A stretch of 39,350 bases of DNA from Deltaproteobacteria bacterium UBA5329 (GCA_002408185.1 DHQV01000055.1:189090-228439), one strand, 5' to 3'; numbered from the stretch's first letter, positions 9,901 through 17,482 are shown. Notes: a model not told the origin generated them from the sequence alone. Translations and numbers: made by a program.

Positions 9901-10349
9901 TTCAGGATCGAATTCGGTATCTCGCCCTTGATGCATGCGGTAAGGCAGATAAGTCCCTCGTTGTATAGGGTCAATATTTCCCGGTCTATCCGGGGATGGT
10001 AATAGAATCCCTCGAGATGGGCGAGGCTTATCAGTTTTAAAAGGTTCTGGTACCCAGTGTTGTTCATGGCGAGGAGGACTACATGATAGGCAACGTCCTC
10101 GCCCTTCACTTTCTTCTGGTCGAACCGCGAACGGGGTGCGATATAGGCTTCGCACCCGATGATCGGTTTTATGTTCTTCCGGTTTGCCTCGAGATAGAAC
10201 TGGACGGCGCCGAACATGTTCCCGTGGTCAGTGATGGCGCAGGCGGGCATCCCGTATTCGCTCGCGGCCTTGAAAAGCCGGTCGAAGCGGATAGCGCCAT
10301 CGAGAAGACTGTACTGTGTATGGAGATGCAGATGAACGAATTCCGGCAT
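6891..10349 (-). CDS. dnaE: DNA polymerase III subunit alpha
   Basis: The replicative polymerase catalytic subunit, 1152 residues, a normal length for DnaE. The N-terminal PHP domain is intact to the eye (HLHLHTQYSLLDGA at about 6-19, ITDHGNMFG near 40). The palm carries GPGRGSAAGSL and the two metal-binding aspartates of PDIDVDFC (D408, D410), with the third at D560 in KIDFLGL. The finger and tandem HhH regions follow (FGEYGFNKSHSTAYGYIAYQTAYLKAH marks the conserved block), then an OB-fold near 980-1060 (DVDIAGVVSTLREITTRRGDKMAYVNLED). It starts 6 nt after guaA ends. The C terminus (VIDEILP) overlaps accA by 17 nt. Confidence 0.97.
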   Translation of the reverse strand: MPEFVHLHLHTQYSLLDGAIRFDRLFKAASEYGMPACAITDHGNMFGAVQFYLEANRKNIKPIIGCEAYIAPRSRFDQKKVKGEDVAYHVVLLAMNNTGYQNLLKLISLAHLEGFYYHPRIDREILTLYNEGLICLTACIKGEIPNSILKGSEESLRKNIDFYLGLFGDRLFFELQDNGLEEQKIVNERLVELSSSHNVPIVATNDCHYLRREEAKAHELLLCIQTGKTVNDRDRLSFSSDQFYFKSPEEIALAFSRYPEALSNTMRVAEMCNVEIDTNTYHFPEFHPPEGMGLNEYFEKLSREGFMKRMPEIRSRYDAFDAGLMKRYEDRFEYEMGVIKDTGFSGYFLIVADFINYAKTHGIPVGPGRGSAAGSLIAYCMGITDIEPIKYDLIFERFLNPERISMPDIDVDFCRKGRDRVIQYVTDKYGKDNVAQITTFGTMQSKAAVRDVGRALGMPYAEVDKIAKLITSGDRGIERAINEEPQVRELYETDERVRELLDNASVVEGLARHASTHAAGIVIANRHLSEYLPLYKGKRDEIVTQYDMKMIEKIGLIKIDFLGLETLTLMDTVVKLLKDEGIDIDLASLPLDDRKTYELLSSGNTSGVFQLESRGMRDLLTRLKPSQFDDIMPLIALYRPGPLKSGMVDEFIKRRNDPSQVTYETPKLKEILHDTYGVIIYQEQIMKIASVLAGFSRGDADALRKAMSKKIPEQLERYKQQFVDGSVANNVPKDVAEKIYDVIQRFGEYGFNKSHSTAYGYIAYQTAYLKAHYPVHYFAAMLTTEVGDTDKLVKYIGECRESGIEILPPDINMSQSDFAIVDGKIRYGLAGIRNVGEAAIDSIIQARQEAGGFKSFIHFCSVIDGRKVNKKVIESLACSGCFDSLGLKRSQILYLAQEMLDKLIKRDTKTNLKQGSIFGENDVEEIMVSFDIPAMDELSHEEILSGEKEALGFYFSKHPLKPFEDLIAELTPYDSQNLKEAGNLEDVDIAGVVSTLREITTRRGDKMAYVNLEDTKGVMEVIFFPDLYVKQYSMIQSGKPLMVTGSLEKTDESQAKIKARAVSLLESLTGELLKTVKITINCEVIRKDELRVLKDILISTRGRSAVLLEFRLNGEKQSVPVRNIKIDPKKRDVILKHFKKGIDVEVIDEILP

Positions 10350-10355
10350 TCCCGA

Positions 10356-11915
10356 TCACTCCCACTCTATCGTGCTGGGCGGTTTCGACGATATATCGTA
10401 AACTACCCTGTTTACACCGGGTACCTCGTTAATGATCCTTCGTGCCGTCGTATCGAGTGTCGTATAGGGGAGGCGGGCCCAGTCCGCGGTCATCGCGTCC
10501 TCGCTTTCCACGACCCTCAGCGCGATAACGTTGGCATATGTCCTTTCATCGCCCATGACTCCCACGGTTTTTACCGGGATAAGTATAGCGAATGACTGCC
10601 AGATGTGCTTGAATGCGGGGTTGTGCTCCACCTCCTGGCGGATTATGCTGTCGGCTTCCTTGAGTATCTCGAGCCTTTCCCGGTTCACATCGCCGATTAT
10701 CCTTATGGCGAGGCCAGGGCCCGGAAAGGGCTGCCTGTTGACGATATTGTCCGGAACGCCGAGTTCCCGTCCGACAATCCGCACCTCATCCTTGAAGAGT
10801 TCTCGCAGGGGCTCTATCAGCTTCATTTTCATACGTTTCGGCAATCCGCCGACGTTATGATGGCTTTTTATCGTTGCAGACGGCCCCTTTGCCGATACAC
10901 TTTCGATAACGTCGGGGTAGAGCGTTCCCTGTGCAAGGAACTTCGCAGAGCCGTTCTTTCCCGCCTCTTCCTCGAATATCTTTATAAAAAGCCTTCCGAT
11001 GATCTTTCTCTTGCGTTCAGGGTCTCTTACCCCTTTCAGGGCTTTCAGGAAACGGTCCCCGGCATCGATATATTTCAAGTTCAGATGGAGGATATCCCTG
11101 TAGGCAGATATCACCTCTTCGGCCTCGTTCTTTCTCAGTACGCCATTGTTGACAAAGACGCACTGGAGGTTTGCCCCGATCGCGCGATGGATCAATGCCG
11201 CTACAACGGATGAATCGACCCCGCCGCTCAGCGCGCAGATGACCTTCTGCCCGCCCGTCTCTTCGCGGATCCTCTCCGTCGCGAGCTCGACAAATGATTT
11301 CGGCGAGAACAATCCCTTGAGCTTGCAGATCTTGTAAAGAAAATTCTTCAGGATGCGTTTGCCCTTTGGTGTATGATGGACCTCGGGGTGGAACTGGACA
11401 CCGTAAATAGAACCTGCCTCGTTGCGGATAACGGCATGGGGGGAATTGTCCGAGCGGGCAAGCGTAACAAAGCCGCGGGGCATATTCAACACCTTGTCGC
11501 TGTGACTCATCCACACGATGTCCCCGTCCTTGATGCCATCCAGGAATTTGTCCTTGGTTTCGATATACAGCTGGGCCTTGCCGAACTCCCTCTTCGGGGC
11601 TTTTTCAACCTTGCCCCCGAAGGTCTTGGACAATAATTGCAGGCCATAACAGATGCCGAGGACCGGGACTTTGAGGTCGAAGACGCCTTTTTCGCATATC
11701 GGCGCGTTTTCTTCGTTGATGCTGCTCGGCCCGCCCGAAAGGACGATCCCTTTCGGGTTCATCGACCTGATCGCATCCATGCTGACATTGTAAGGGTATA
11801 TCTCGCAATAGACGCCAAGCTCCCTCACCTTGCGGGCGATGAGCTGGGTATACTGTGAACCGAAATCGAGAATGAGTACCAGTTCCTTATGATAATCAGT
11901 AAAACGCTGTTCCAT
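10356..11915 (-). CDS. guaA: GMP synthase (glutamine-hydrolysing)
   Basis: Converts XMP to GMP using ATP and ammonia released from glutamine. The 519 residues contain a class I amidotransferase domain with SGGPSSINEENAP and the nucleophile C89 in GICYGLQLL, and the catalytic His/Glu pair in QFHPEVHHT near 174. An ATP-pyrophosphatase domain follows with the P-loop ALSGGVDSSVVAALIH. The C-terminal dimerisation domain holds PFPGPGLAIRIIGDV and ends in the family-typical PPSTIEWE. It begins 2 nt after the guaB stop, so the two steps from IMP to GMP are made from one message. Confidence 0.97.
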   Translation of the reverse strand: MEQRFTDYHKELVLILDFGSQYTQLIARKVRELGVYCEIYPYNVSMDAIRSMNPKGIVLSGGPSSINEENAPICEKGVFDLKVPVLGICYGLQLLSKTFGGKVEKAPKREFGKAQLYIETKDKFLDGIKDGDIVWMSHSDKVLNMPRGFVTLARSDNSPHAVIRNEAGSIYGVQFHPEVHHTPKGKRILKNFLYKICKLKGLFSPKSFVELATERIREETGGQKVICALSGGVDSSVVAALIHRAIGANLQCVFVNNGVLRKNEAEEVISAYRDILHLNLKYIDAGDRFLKALKGVRDPERKRKIIGRLFIKIFEEEAGKNGSAKFLAQGTLYPDVIESVSAKGPSATIKSHHNVGGLPKRMKMKLIEPLRELFKDEVRIVGRELGVPDNIVNRQPFPGPGLAIRIIGDVNRERLEILKEADSIIRQEVEHNPAFKHIWQSFAILIPVKTVGVMGDERTYANVIALRVVESEDAMTADWARLPYTTLDTTARRIINEVPGVNRVVYDISSKPPSTIEWE

Positions 11916-11917
11916 AT

Positions 11918-13393
11918 TTACTCGATCCTGTAATTGGGTGCTTCCTTCGTTATGATAACATCGTGAACGTGGCTTTCCCGTAAGGCTGCGGATGTTATCC
12001 GGATAAACCTTCTCTTTGCCTGGAGCTCTTCGATGGTCTGCGCGCCGACATAGCCCATGCCCGCTTTGAGGCCCCCGACAAGCTGATTGACCGATGTCGA
12101 GAGCGGGCCGCGATAGGGCACCCGGCCCTCGATGCCCTCCGGCACGATCTTTGACTCCAGTTCATCTGCAGGCACCGAATACCGGTCGCGGGTCGTTCCT
12201 TCGCGCATGACTTCCAGGGAGCCCATTCCACGATATACCTTGTATGTCCTGCCCTGGTAAAGGACGGTTTCACCCGGTGTTTCGTCGGTCCCCGCGAAGA
12301 GGTTCCCTATCATGACGGTCTGTGCACCCGCTGCGATGGCCTTCGCGACGTCGCCCGAGAACTTTATGCCCCCGTCGGCGATGACCGGTACCTGGTACCG
12401 CCGGGCCACGGACGCCGCGTCCATGATAGCGGTTATCTGTGGTACGCCGATCCCGGCCACGATCCGCGTTGTGCAGATGGAGCCCGGGCCGACCCCTACC
12501 TTTACTGCATTGCATCCGGCCTTGACAAGCGCTTCACACCCTTCAGCGGTCCCGATATTGCCAGCGACGAGCTGGACATCCGGGAAGTTTTTCCGTATGG
12601 CCTTGATCGACTCGATGACATTCCGGGAATGGCCATGAGCAGTGTCGATCACGATAACATCGCACCCGGCCTTTAGGAGCGCCTCCACCCGTTCATCCCT
12701 GTCGGGGCCCACGCCTACCGCTGCGCCTACACGAAGCCTCCCGAGCTGGTCCTTGCACGAGTAAGGGAATTTCCGCATCTTTTCAATGTCTTTGATCGTG
12801 ATCAGCCCTTTGAGGTCAAAATTCTTGTCGACGACGAGCAGTTTTTCTATTTTATGCTTGTGAAGGATCTTTTTCGATTCTTCCAGACTAATGCCTTCCT
12901 TTACCGTGACAAGGTTCTCTTTGGTCATGACATTCTGGACCTTCCTGTCAAGATTGGTCTCGAACCTCAAGTCCCTGTTCGTAATGATCCCGACCAGTCT
13001 CGTTCCTTTTGTCACAGGTATGCCCGAGATGTGGTAACGGGACATGAGGTCCAGGGCGTCCCCTATTTTATTTTCGGGTGAGATCGTTATCGGGTCGACG
13101 ATCATCCCGCTTTCGGACTTCTTGACCTTTTCGACCTCATGCGCCTGCTCCGCCACGGTCATATTCCGGTGAATGATGCCGATGCCGCCTTCCTGTGCGA
13201 GACATATGGCCGTTTTCGATTCGGTTACAGTGTCCATGGCCGCACTGAGTATGGGGATGTTAAGCTTTATGGACGGTGTCAGGTATGTGGAGACGTCCAC
13301 ATCCGACGGCATGATCACGCTCAATGCCGGCTCGAGCAGAACATCATCGAAGGTTAGACCCTCCCTGAATTCCGTCGGCTCTTTCTGTGACAT
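11918..13393 (-). CDS. guaB: Inosine-5'-monophosphate dehydrogenase
   Basis: NAD-dependent oxidation of IMP to XMP, the committed step to guanine nucleotides. The 491 residues form the usual TIM barrel interrupted by a CBS pair at about 95-210 (VDPITISPENKIGDALDLM; VTKENLVTVKEGISLEES). The catalytic loop GPGSICTTRIVAG places the nucleophile at C307. The flap and IMP-binding parts (DGGIKFSGDVAKAIAAGA, YRGMGSLEVM) are present. The ATG at 13391-13393 is preceded by GAGGTG at about 5 nt. It is the first gene of the minus-strand operon, and its promoter must lie in the divergent gap shared with the ABC ATPase genes. Confidence 0.97.
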   Translation of the reverse strand: MSQKEPTEFREGLTFDDVLLEPALSVIMPSDVDVSTYLTPSIKLNIPILSAAMDTVTESKTAICLAQEGGIGIIHRNMTVAEQAHEVEKVKKSESGMIVDPITISPENKIGDALDLMSRYHISGIPVTKGTRLVGIITNRDLRFETNLDRKVQNVMTKENLVTVKEGISLEESKKILHKHKIEKLLVVDKNFDLKGLITIKDIEKMRKFPYSCKDQLGRLRVGAAVGVGPDRDERVEALLKAGCDVIVIDTAHGHSRNVIESIKAIRKNFPDVQLVAGNIGTAEGCEALVKAGCNAVKVGVGPGSICTTRIVAGIGVPQITAIMDAASVARRYQVPVIADGGIKFSGDVAKAIAAGAQTVMIGNLFAGTDETPGETVLYQGRTYKVYRGMGSLEVMREGTTRDRYSVPADELESKIVPEGIEGRVPYRGPLSTSVNQLVGGLKAGMGYVGAQTIEELQAKRRFIRITSAALRESHVHDVIITKEAPNYRIE

Positions 13394-13438
13394 GATTCAC
13401 CTCATGGGGATAAGATACGATCTTTAATATATAAAAAC

Positions 13439-13470
13439 ATGTATGTGCCGGTTATCATTAGCTCATACAT
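13439..13470. promoter_or_regulatory. Inverted repeat in the divergent guaB / ABC-ATPase gap (possible operator)
   Basis: ATGTATGTGC (13439-13448) and GCTCATACAT (13461-13470) form a near-perfect inverted repeat of 9 pairs out of 10 around a 12-nt spacer. The centre lies between the guaB start and the promoter of the plus-strand genes. The placement suits a regulator covering both promoters. It does not look like the E. coli PurR box, and I recognise no regulator for it. The minus-strand guaB promoter is unclear; TATATT on the minus strand at 13426-13431 is a possible -10 without a good -35. Confidence 0.35.
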
Positions 13471-13477
13471 AAAAGGC

Positions 13478-13505
13478 TTGCCATTTTAATAGGGTTAAGT
13501 ATAAT
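13478..13505 (+). promoter_or_regulatory. Sigma70-type promoter for the ABC ATPase pair
   Basis: TTGCCA (13478-13483) and a perfect TATAAT (13500-13505) are separated by 16 nt. Transcription would start near 13512, about 48 nt before the ATG at 13560. No strong Shine-Dalgarno sequence precedes that ATG. Confidence 0.55.
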
Positions 13506-13559
13506 GCATAAGGTCCAAATAATCAAAAACAATTTTCCTTCGGGCACCGCCGGTCGATC

Positions 13560-14531
13560 ATGGCTAAAAATAACGATAATGTCCTCCTCGATGTCATTGA
13601 CCTGAACACCCGTTTTTTTACAGGGGATGAGGTCATCCCGGCCGTGAATGACGTTTCCTTTACGATCAATAAAGGCGAGATATTCGGCCTCGTCGGAGAA
13701 AGCGGTTCAGGCAAGACAGTTACGGCCCATTCCATCATGGGCCTCGTGCATCCGCCGGGTCGGGTCGTATCGGGGAAAGTCGTATTTGAAGGCACCGATC
13801 TTCTGGGCTTGAGCCAGAAACAGATGGAAGGTGTACGGGGAAATCGTATCGGCATGGTTTTCCAGGAGCCGATGACCGCCCTGAACCCCGTGCTCAGGAT
13901 CGGCGAGCAGATATCCGAGGTGATCGAGATACACAGGGGCTGTTCGGAAAACAATGTTAAGGAAAGGACCCTTGAATTGCTTCGGCAGGTCGGCTTCGAC
14001 GAGCCCCGGAAGAGGTATATCCAATATCCTCACCAGCTTTCCGGCGGTCAGAGGCAGCGGGTCCTCATGGCTATCGCAATAGCCTGCAACCCATCCCTCA
14101 TAATTGCCGACGAACCGACAACCGCTCTCGATGTCGCGACGGAATCGCAGATACTCGGATTGATCGAGGGCCTTATCGACAGGCTCGGGGTGTCGATGTT
14201 ATTTATAACGCATGACCTGACCATCATCAGGTCCATGGGCCAGCGTCTCGGGCTTATGTATGCAGGCAGGATGGTCGAACGGAACAGGGTTGACGAGTTT
14301 TTCAAGAGGCCGCTGCATCCGTACGGGCAGGGCCTCCTGGAATCCATATACGGTTTTTCAGGCTCAGGCAGGCTCAAGGCAATTCCCGGGTCGGTGCCGA
14401 ACCTTGCCGAACTGCCGTCCGGATGTAAATTTCATCCCCGTTGTCCCTGCGTCATGGACATTTGCAGGGGCGATGAACCAGTCATAAAAGAGGTCGGGAA
14501 GGACCAATGGGTTCGCTGTTATCTGTACTAG
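13560..14531 (+). CDS. Oligopeptide/dipeptide-type ABC transporter ATP-binding protein (OppD/DppD family)
   Basis: One of the two cytoplasmic ATPases that drive peptide- or nickel-type ABC importers. The 323 residues carry Walker A GESGSGKT near 46-53, a Q-loop (FQEPMTALNP), signature LSGGQRQR, Walker B LIIADEPTTALD and the switch histidine in FITHDL. The C-terminal oligo_HPY extension has closely spaced cysteines in CKFHPRCPCVMDIC, typical of OppD/DppD. No permease or solute-binding gene is adjacent, so substrate cannot be assigned. The start is the first in-frame codon after the promoter but has a poor ribosome-binding site. It overlaps the next ATPase gene by 25 nt. Confidence 0.9.
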   Translation: MAKNNDNVLLDVIDLNTRFFTGDEVIPAVNDVSFTINKGEIFGLVGESGSGKTVTAHSIMGLVHPPGRVVSGKVVFEGTDLLGLSQKQMEGVRGNRIGMVFQEPMTALNPVLRIGEQISEVIEIHRGCSENNVKERTLELLRQVGFDEPRKRYIQYPHQLSGGQRQRVLMAIAIACNPSLIIADEPTTALDVATESQILGLIEGLIDRLGVSMLFITHDLTIIRSMGQRLGLMYAGRMVERNRVDEFFKRPLHPYGQGLLESIYGFSGSGRLKAIPGSVPNLAELPSGCKFHPRCPCVMDICRGDEPVIKEVGKDQWVRCYLY

Positions 14532-15460
14532 AAGTCAAAAGATATTACGAGGTCCGCAGGTCCGTTTTTTCCGTAGAAAAGGAGATGATCAAGGCGGTTG
14601 ACGGCGTAAGCTTCGAGCTCGAAGCGGGGCGAACCCTCGGTGTCGTGGGGGAAAGCGGCTCCGGCAAGAGCACGCTTGCCCGGTGCCTTATGCTGCTGGA
14701 GCGGCCGGACAGCGGCAGGATAACCTTCGATGGTGTCGATCTTCTCGCTGCAGGCCCGGCACAGATCAGAAAGATCCGGAGGAAGCTGCAGATCATTTTT
14801 CAGGACCCCTATTCATCGCTCAATCCCAGGATGACGGTGCGGGACATTATCGCAGAACCTCTCAAATTCCATCGCATGGTCGACGGGCCCGGGGGTGTCG
14901 ATTCCAGGGTCGTCGAGATACTGAAGAGCGTTGGCATCACCGACGATTTCCTGAAAAAATATCCCCACGAGATGAGCGGCGGCCAGAGACAGAGGGTCGC
15001 GATAGGCCGGGCCCTCGCCACGGAACCCGCACTCGTTGTAGCGGACGAACCCGTATCCTCCCTCGATGTCTCGATACAGGCGCAAATAATAAACCTGTTC
15101 ATCGACATCCGGGAGAAACTGAATATCGCTATGATATTCATTTCCCATGACCTCAACATAGTCCGCTTCATCTCGGACAATATACTGGTGCTTTACAAAG
15201 GAAAGGTCGTTGAGATGGGTGGGCGCGACCAAGTCTTCCTTAACCCCCTCCATCCCTATACGAAGATGCTGATCGCCGCCGCGGGAGGGGAGTTTTCACT
15301 GAAACCGGAACCAACGAACGGCTCGGGCCCCGGCCAATGCCCGTATTACGACAAATGCAAGGATAGGACAGCCATATGCAGCAGCCAGGCGCCGGAACTT
15401 AAAGGCGGCAATGAACACAGGGTTGCCTGTCATTCTCCATCCGCGTCATGCCGGGTCTGA
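14507..15460 (+). CDS. Oligopeptide/dipeptide-type ABC transporter ATP-binding protein (OppF/DppF family)
   Basis: Partner ATPase of the preceding OppD-like protein, forming the usual heterodimer. The 317 residues show Walker A GESGSGKS, IFQDPYSSLNPRM, signature MSGGQRQR, Walker B LVVADEPVSSLDVS and the switch histidine in FISHDLNI. The C-terminal cysteine-bearing tail (CPYYDKCKDRTAIC) is of the oligo_HPY kind. The ATG lies inside the 3' end of the first ATPase gene, with GGAAGG about 6 nt upstream, so translation is probably coupled. The final residues also contain several Cys and His. The permease and binding subunits must be encoded elsewhere. Confidence 0.9.
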   Translation: MGSLLSVLEVKRYYEVRRSVFSVEKEMIKAVDGVSFELEAGRTLGVVGESGSGKSTLARCLMLLERPDSGRITFDGVDLLAAGPAQIRKIRRKLQIIFQDPYSSLNPRMTVRDIIAEPLKFHRMVDGPGGVDSRVVEILKSVGITDDFLKKYPHEMSGGQRQRVAIGRALATEPALVVADEPVSSLDVSIQAQIINLFIDIREKLNIAMIFISHDLNIVRFISDNILVLYKGKVVEMGGRDQVFLNPLHPYTKMLIAAAGGEFSLKPEPTNGSGPGQCPYYDKCKDRTAICSSQAPELKGGNEHRVACHSPSASCRV

Positions 15461-15560
15461 AGATTATGTCGCAATTATTTTTCTCTACGGGTGTTCGTGT
15501 AAAAATACGTGGATAACCACCCGCCAGCCCGGGAATTAGGGTGGCGGGACAGAGTGGTCG

Positions 15561-15602
15561 GGGAGGGTTGCCGGGAGTTGTGCCTTCCATTTTTTATTTT
15601 TA
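15561..15602 (+). terminator. Weak intrinsic terminator candidate after the OppF-like gene
   Basis: GGGAGG (15561-15566) can pair with CCTTCC (15583-15588) including one G-U, followed by a T-rich run (15590-15602). The stem is short and the loop long, so this is only a candidate. The better hairpin at 15520-15548 lacks a T run. Confidence 0.3.
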
Positions 15603-15726
15603 TGCTTGCCATAATTATGTCATCATATTACAGTAAATCTAAATGCTTAATGTGATTCATCACGGAATGATAAAATGCACGCGAATTTGTAAAGTTTTTT
15701 TGATTTTTGACAAATACTTTAAAAGT

Positions 15727-15756
15727 GTGACAAAAATCATTTACAAAGAGTGTAAT
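15727..15756 (+). promoter_or_regulatory. Candidate promoter for the pilin gene
   Basis: GTGACA (15727-15732) and TGTAAT (15751-15756) are separated by 18 nt. This gives a start near 15763 and a leader of about 50 nt ending in the strong AGGAGGTG ribosome-binding site before the ATG at 15815. A perfect TTGACA at 15707-15712 lies nearby but has no matching -10. Confidence 0.35.
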
Positions 15757-15814
15757 TGTGGTGCAGAATAGCCACTAAAGCATTACTATCTTAAATTATT
15801 CCAGGAGGTGCAGT

Positions 15815-16258
15815 ATGTCAAAGCTTAACAACACAAAAGGCTTTACATTGATCGAGCTTCTCATCGTCATCGCCATCATCGGTATCCTCGCGGCTATCGC
15901 TCTTCCGGCGTATATGGACTATACGAGGAAAGCGCGTTTTACGGAAGTAACCAACACGATAGGAGCCATTAAGACGGCTTGTCTGGCACTCGCTTCGGAA
16001 TCTTCAGTCGGTGGAGAGGCATGCGCGACTAACGACCCAGCCGAGACATTTGGCGTTACACTGCCGGCTAAAGTTTCGGGTGTAGTCGTGACAGGCACCA
16101 ATGGCGGTCCGGTCACCATTACCGCAACCGTTGACGGTATCCAAGAGGATATCGTCGACGGTAAAACACTGATTCTCGCCAGCACAGATGGAACTTTGAA
16201 CAAATGGGAGTGGCAGAAAGAAAGTACCGTACCGCCTAAATATATTCCAAAGAATTAA
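15815..16258 (+). CDS. pilA: Type IV pilin (major pilin candidate)
   Basis: Structural subunit of the type IV pilus. The prepilin leader MSKLNNTKG is cut after G9 to give mature FTLIELLIVIAIIGILAAIA, with the conserved Glu at mature position 5 and the long hydrophobic N-terminal helix. The 147-residue precursor is close to the length of longer type IVa pilins (about 138 mature residues), with a globular domain holding two cysteines (TACLALA and GEACAT) that could form a disulfide. It has the strongest ribosome-binding site in the cluster (AGGAGGTG), its own upstream AT-rich region, and a hairpin directly downstream, all fitting a highly expressed first gene. PilD, encoded two genes on, would process it. 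Confidence 0.92.
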   Translation: MSKLNNTKGFTLIELLIVIAIIGILAAIALPAYMDYTRKARFTEVTNTIGAIKTACLALASESSVGGEACATNDPAETFGVTLPAKVSGVVVTGTNGGPVTITATVDGIQEDIVDGKTLILASTDGTLNKWEWQKESTVPPKYIPKN

Positions 16259-16274
16259 GGAAGTGCAAATTGTA

Positions 16275-16296
16275 AGGGGGGGCTCCAAGCCCCCTC
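16275..16296 (+). terminator. G/C hairpin between pilin and second prepilin (attenuator or mRNA 3' stabiliser)
   Basis: A run of seven G (16276-16282) pairs with five C (16290-16294) across a CTCCAAG-type loop, flanked by A/T pairs. Only TCTT follows, with no full T run. It most likely stabilises the pilin message end or lets only part of the transcription continue into the downstream pilus genes. Confidence 0.5.
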
Positions 16297-16309
16297 TTAA
16301 TGAAGGTTT

Positions 16310-16675
16310 ATGAATAAAAAAGGTTTTACAGTTTTAGAACTTCTTGCAGGGACCTTGATCATCATCGTTATAGTCCTTATCGCCCTTCCTCTCGGAGCCA
16401 TAAGGTCGAAGAAACAGATTGAAAAGGGCATGAAAGTCCAGATGACATGCGTAAAGGAAGCTGAAGAATCATACAAGGCAAAGCATGGGACGTATACGGC
16501 AGACGAAACGAAGCTTGCGAATTGGAGGCCCACGGCGAAGAAGTACCATTTCCGGGTACGCAATGCGAGTGCGGACCGGTTCATTATTGAGGCCAGGGCG
16601 GACCTCAATAATGACAAGATATTCGATGATGTCTGGACGATCGATGAGAACGGGGTATTGAAAAACGTAAAGTGA
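16310..16675 (+). CDS. Second type IV prepilin (minor or alternative pilin)
   Basis: A 121-residue prepilin with a very short leader, MNKKG, then mature FTVLELLAGTLIIIVIVLIALP with Glu at position 5. After the helix comes a compact domain with a single cysteine (QMTCVKEAE) and a C-terminal acidic stretch, DLNNDKIFDDVWTID, spaced like the Asp/Asn calcium-type loop seen near the end of many delta-proteobacterial pilins. It follows the major pilin by 51 nt across a hairpin and precedes pilD by 12 nt, so it is probably made at a lower level from the same message. It could be a minor subunit or an alternative pilin. Confidence 0.85.
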   Translation: MNKKGFTVLELLAGTLIIIVIVLIALPLGAIRSKKQIEKGMKVQMTCVKEAEESYKAKHGTYTADETKLANWRPTAKKYHFRVRNASADRFIIEARADLNNDKIFDDVWTIDENGVLKNVK

Positions 16676-16687
16676 GTTCGGGCAATT

Positions 16688-17470
16688 ATGCATATAGCGC
16701 ATCTCATACTGGTTTTCATATTCGGTGCATGTGTCGGCAGTTTTCTCAATGTCTGCATCTACAGGATCCCCCTCAAGAAATCCATAGTACACCCACCCTC
16801 GGCATGCCCGGCATGCGAAAAACCCATCAGGTTCTACGATAATATCCCGCTGGTAAGCTACTTTGTCCTGAGGGGCAAGTGCAGGGATTGCGGCGCCCGG
16901 ATATCGGTCCGTTATTTTATAGTTGAACTTATAACCGCCGTCGTTTTCATGCTCATCTATCGCAGGTGGGGACTGTCGTATGAATTTTTCATCCAGATAT
17001 TTTTTACAGCCATCCTCATTGTAATTTCTTTCATCGACTACGATTTCCAGATCATCCCTGACATTCTGAGCATCGGGGGGATGATCGCGGGATTGATCAT
17101 ATCTTTTGTCAGGCCGGGCTTCAGGGTCATGGACGCGGTCTACGGGATCTTGAGCGGTGCCGGCGTGCTGTTCGTCATCGCTTACGGTTATCAATTGATA
17201 ACGAAGAGAGAAGGCATGGGAGGGGGGGACATCAAGCTCCTCGCAATGATCGGCTCATTCAGCGGGTTCAAGGGTGTGATCTTTTCGCTCGTCGGCGGGG
17301 CGGTGGCCGGAACCCTGGTGGGAATTCCGCTCATGCTCATCAAGGGCAGAGGGGAAGGCACCCGGTACGCTATCCCGTTCGGGCCTTTCCTGTCTTTATG
17401 CGCCATACTGTACCTGTTCCTCGGCCCCGGGGTTGTCCATACTTTTAGCGAGATCTTCCTGCATCCATAG
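16688..17470 (+). CDS. pilD: Prepilin peptidase / N-methyltransferase
   Basis: An inner-membrane aspartic protease that cuts prepilin leaders and methylates the new N terminus. The 260 residues begin with the cytoplasmic-domain region carrying two zinc-type pairs (CPAC, CRDC) after the motif GSFLNVCIYRIP. Several membrane helices follow. The catalytic aspartates are in FIDYDFQIIPD and in the GGGDIK loop (GxGD type). The methyltransferase half is therefore present. It lies directly between its pilin substrates and pilY1. The start has no strong ribosome-binding site, so it may depend on readthrough from the upstream gene. Confidence 0.94.
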   Translation: MHIAHLILVFIFGACVGSFLNVCIYRIPLKKSIVHPPSACPACEKPIRFYDNIPLVSYFVLRGKCRDCGARISVRYFIVELITAVVFMLIYRRWGLSYEFFIQIFFTAILIVISFIDYDFQIIPDILSIGGMIAGLIISFVRPGFRVMDAVYGILSGAGVLFVIAYGYQLITKREGMGGGDIKLLAMIGSFSGFKGVIFSLVGGAVAGTLVGIPLMLIKGRGEGTRYAIPFGPFLSLCAILYLFLGPGVVHTFSEIFLHP

Positions 17471-17482
17471 GAGAGACGATAT

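Larger units (their letters stand above)
15461..15814. other. 354-base gap between ABC ATPases and pilin; no gene seen
   Basis: The left part is GC-rich with inverted repeats. CCCGCCAGCCC (15520-15530) pairs with GGGTGGCGGG (15539-15548), with one bulged G and an 8-nt loop. The right part (about 15590-15800) turns strongly AT-rich and holds several TGACA-like words, in keeping with a promoter region for the abundant pilin message. I looked for a sigma-54 element (GG and GC spaced 10 nt), common before pilA genes, and found none with correct spacing. Confidence 0.6.

Noticed and set aside
15590..15814. Sigma-54 promoter before the pilin gene
   Set aside because: Expected for many pilA genes, but no GG/GC pair with 10-nt spacing was found; the closest candidate (around 15664-15678) has 11-nt spacing and a poor consensus.
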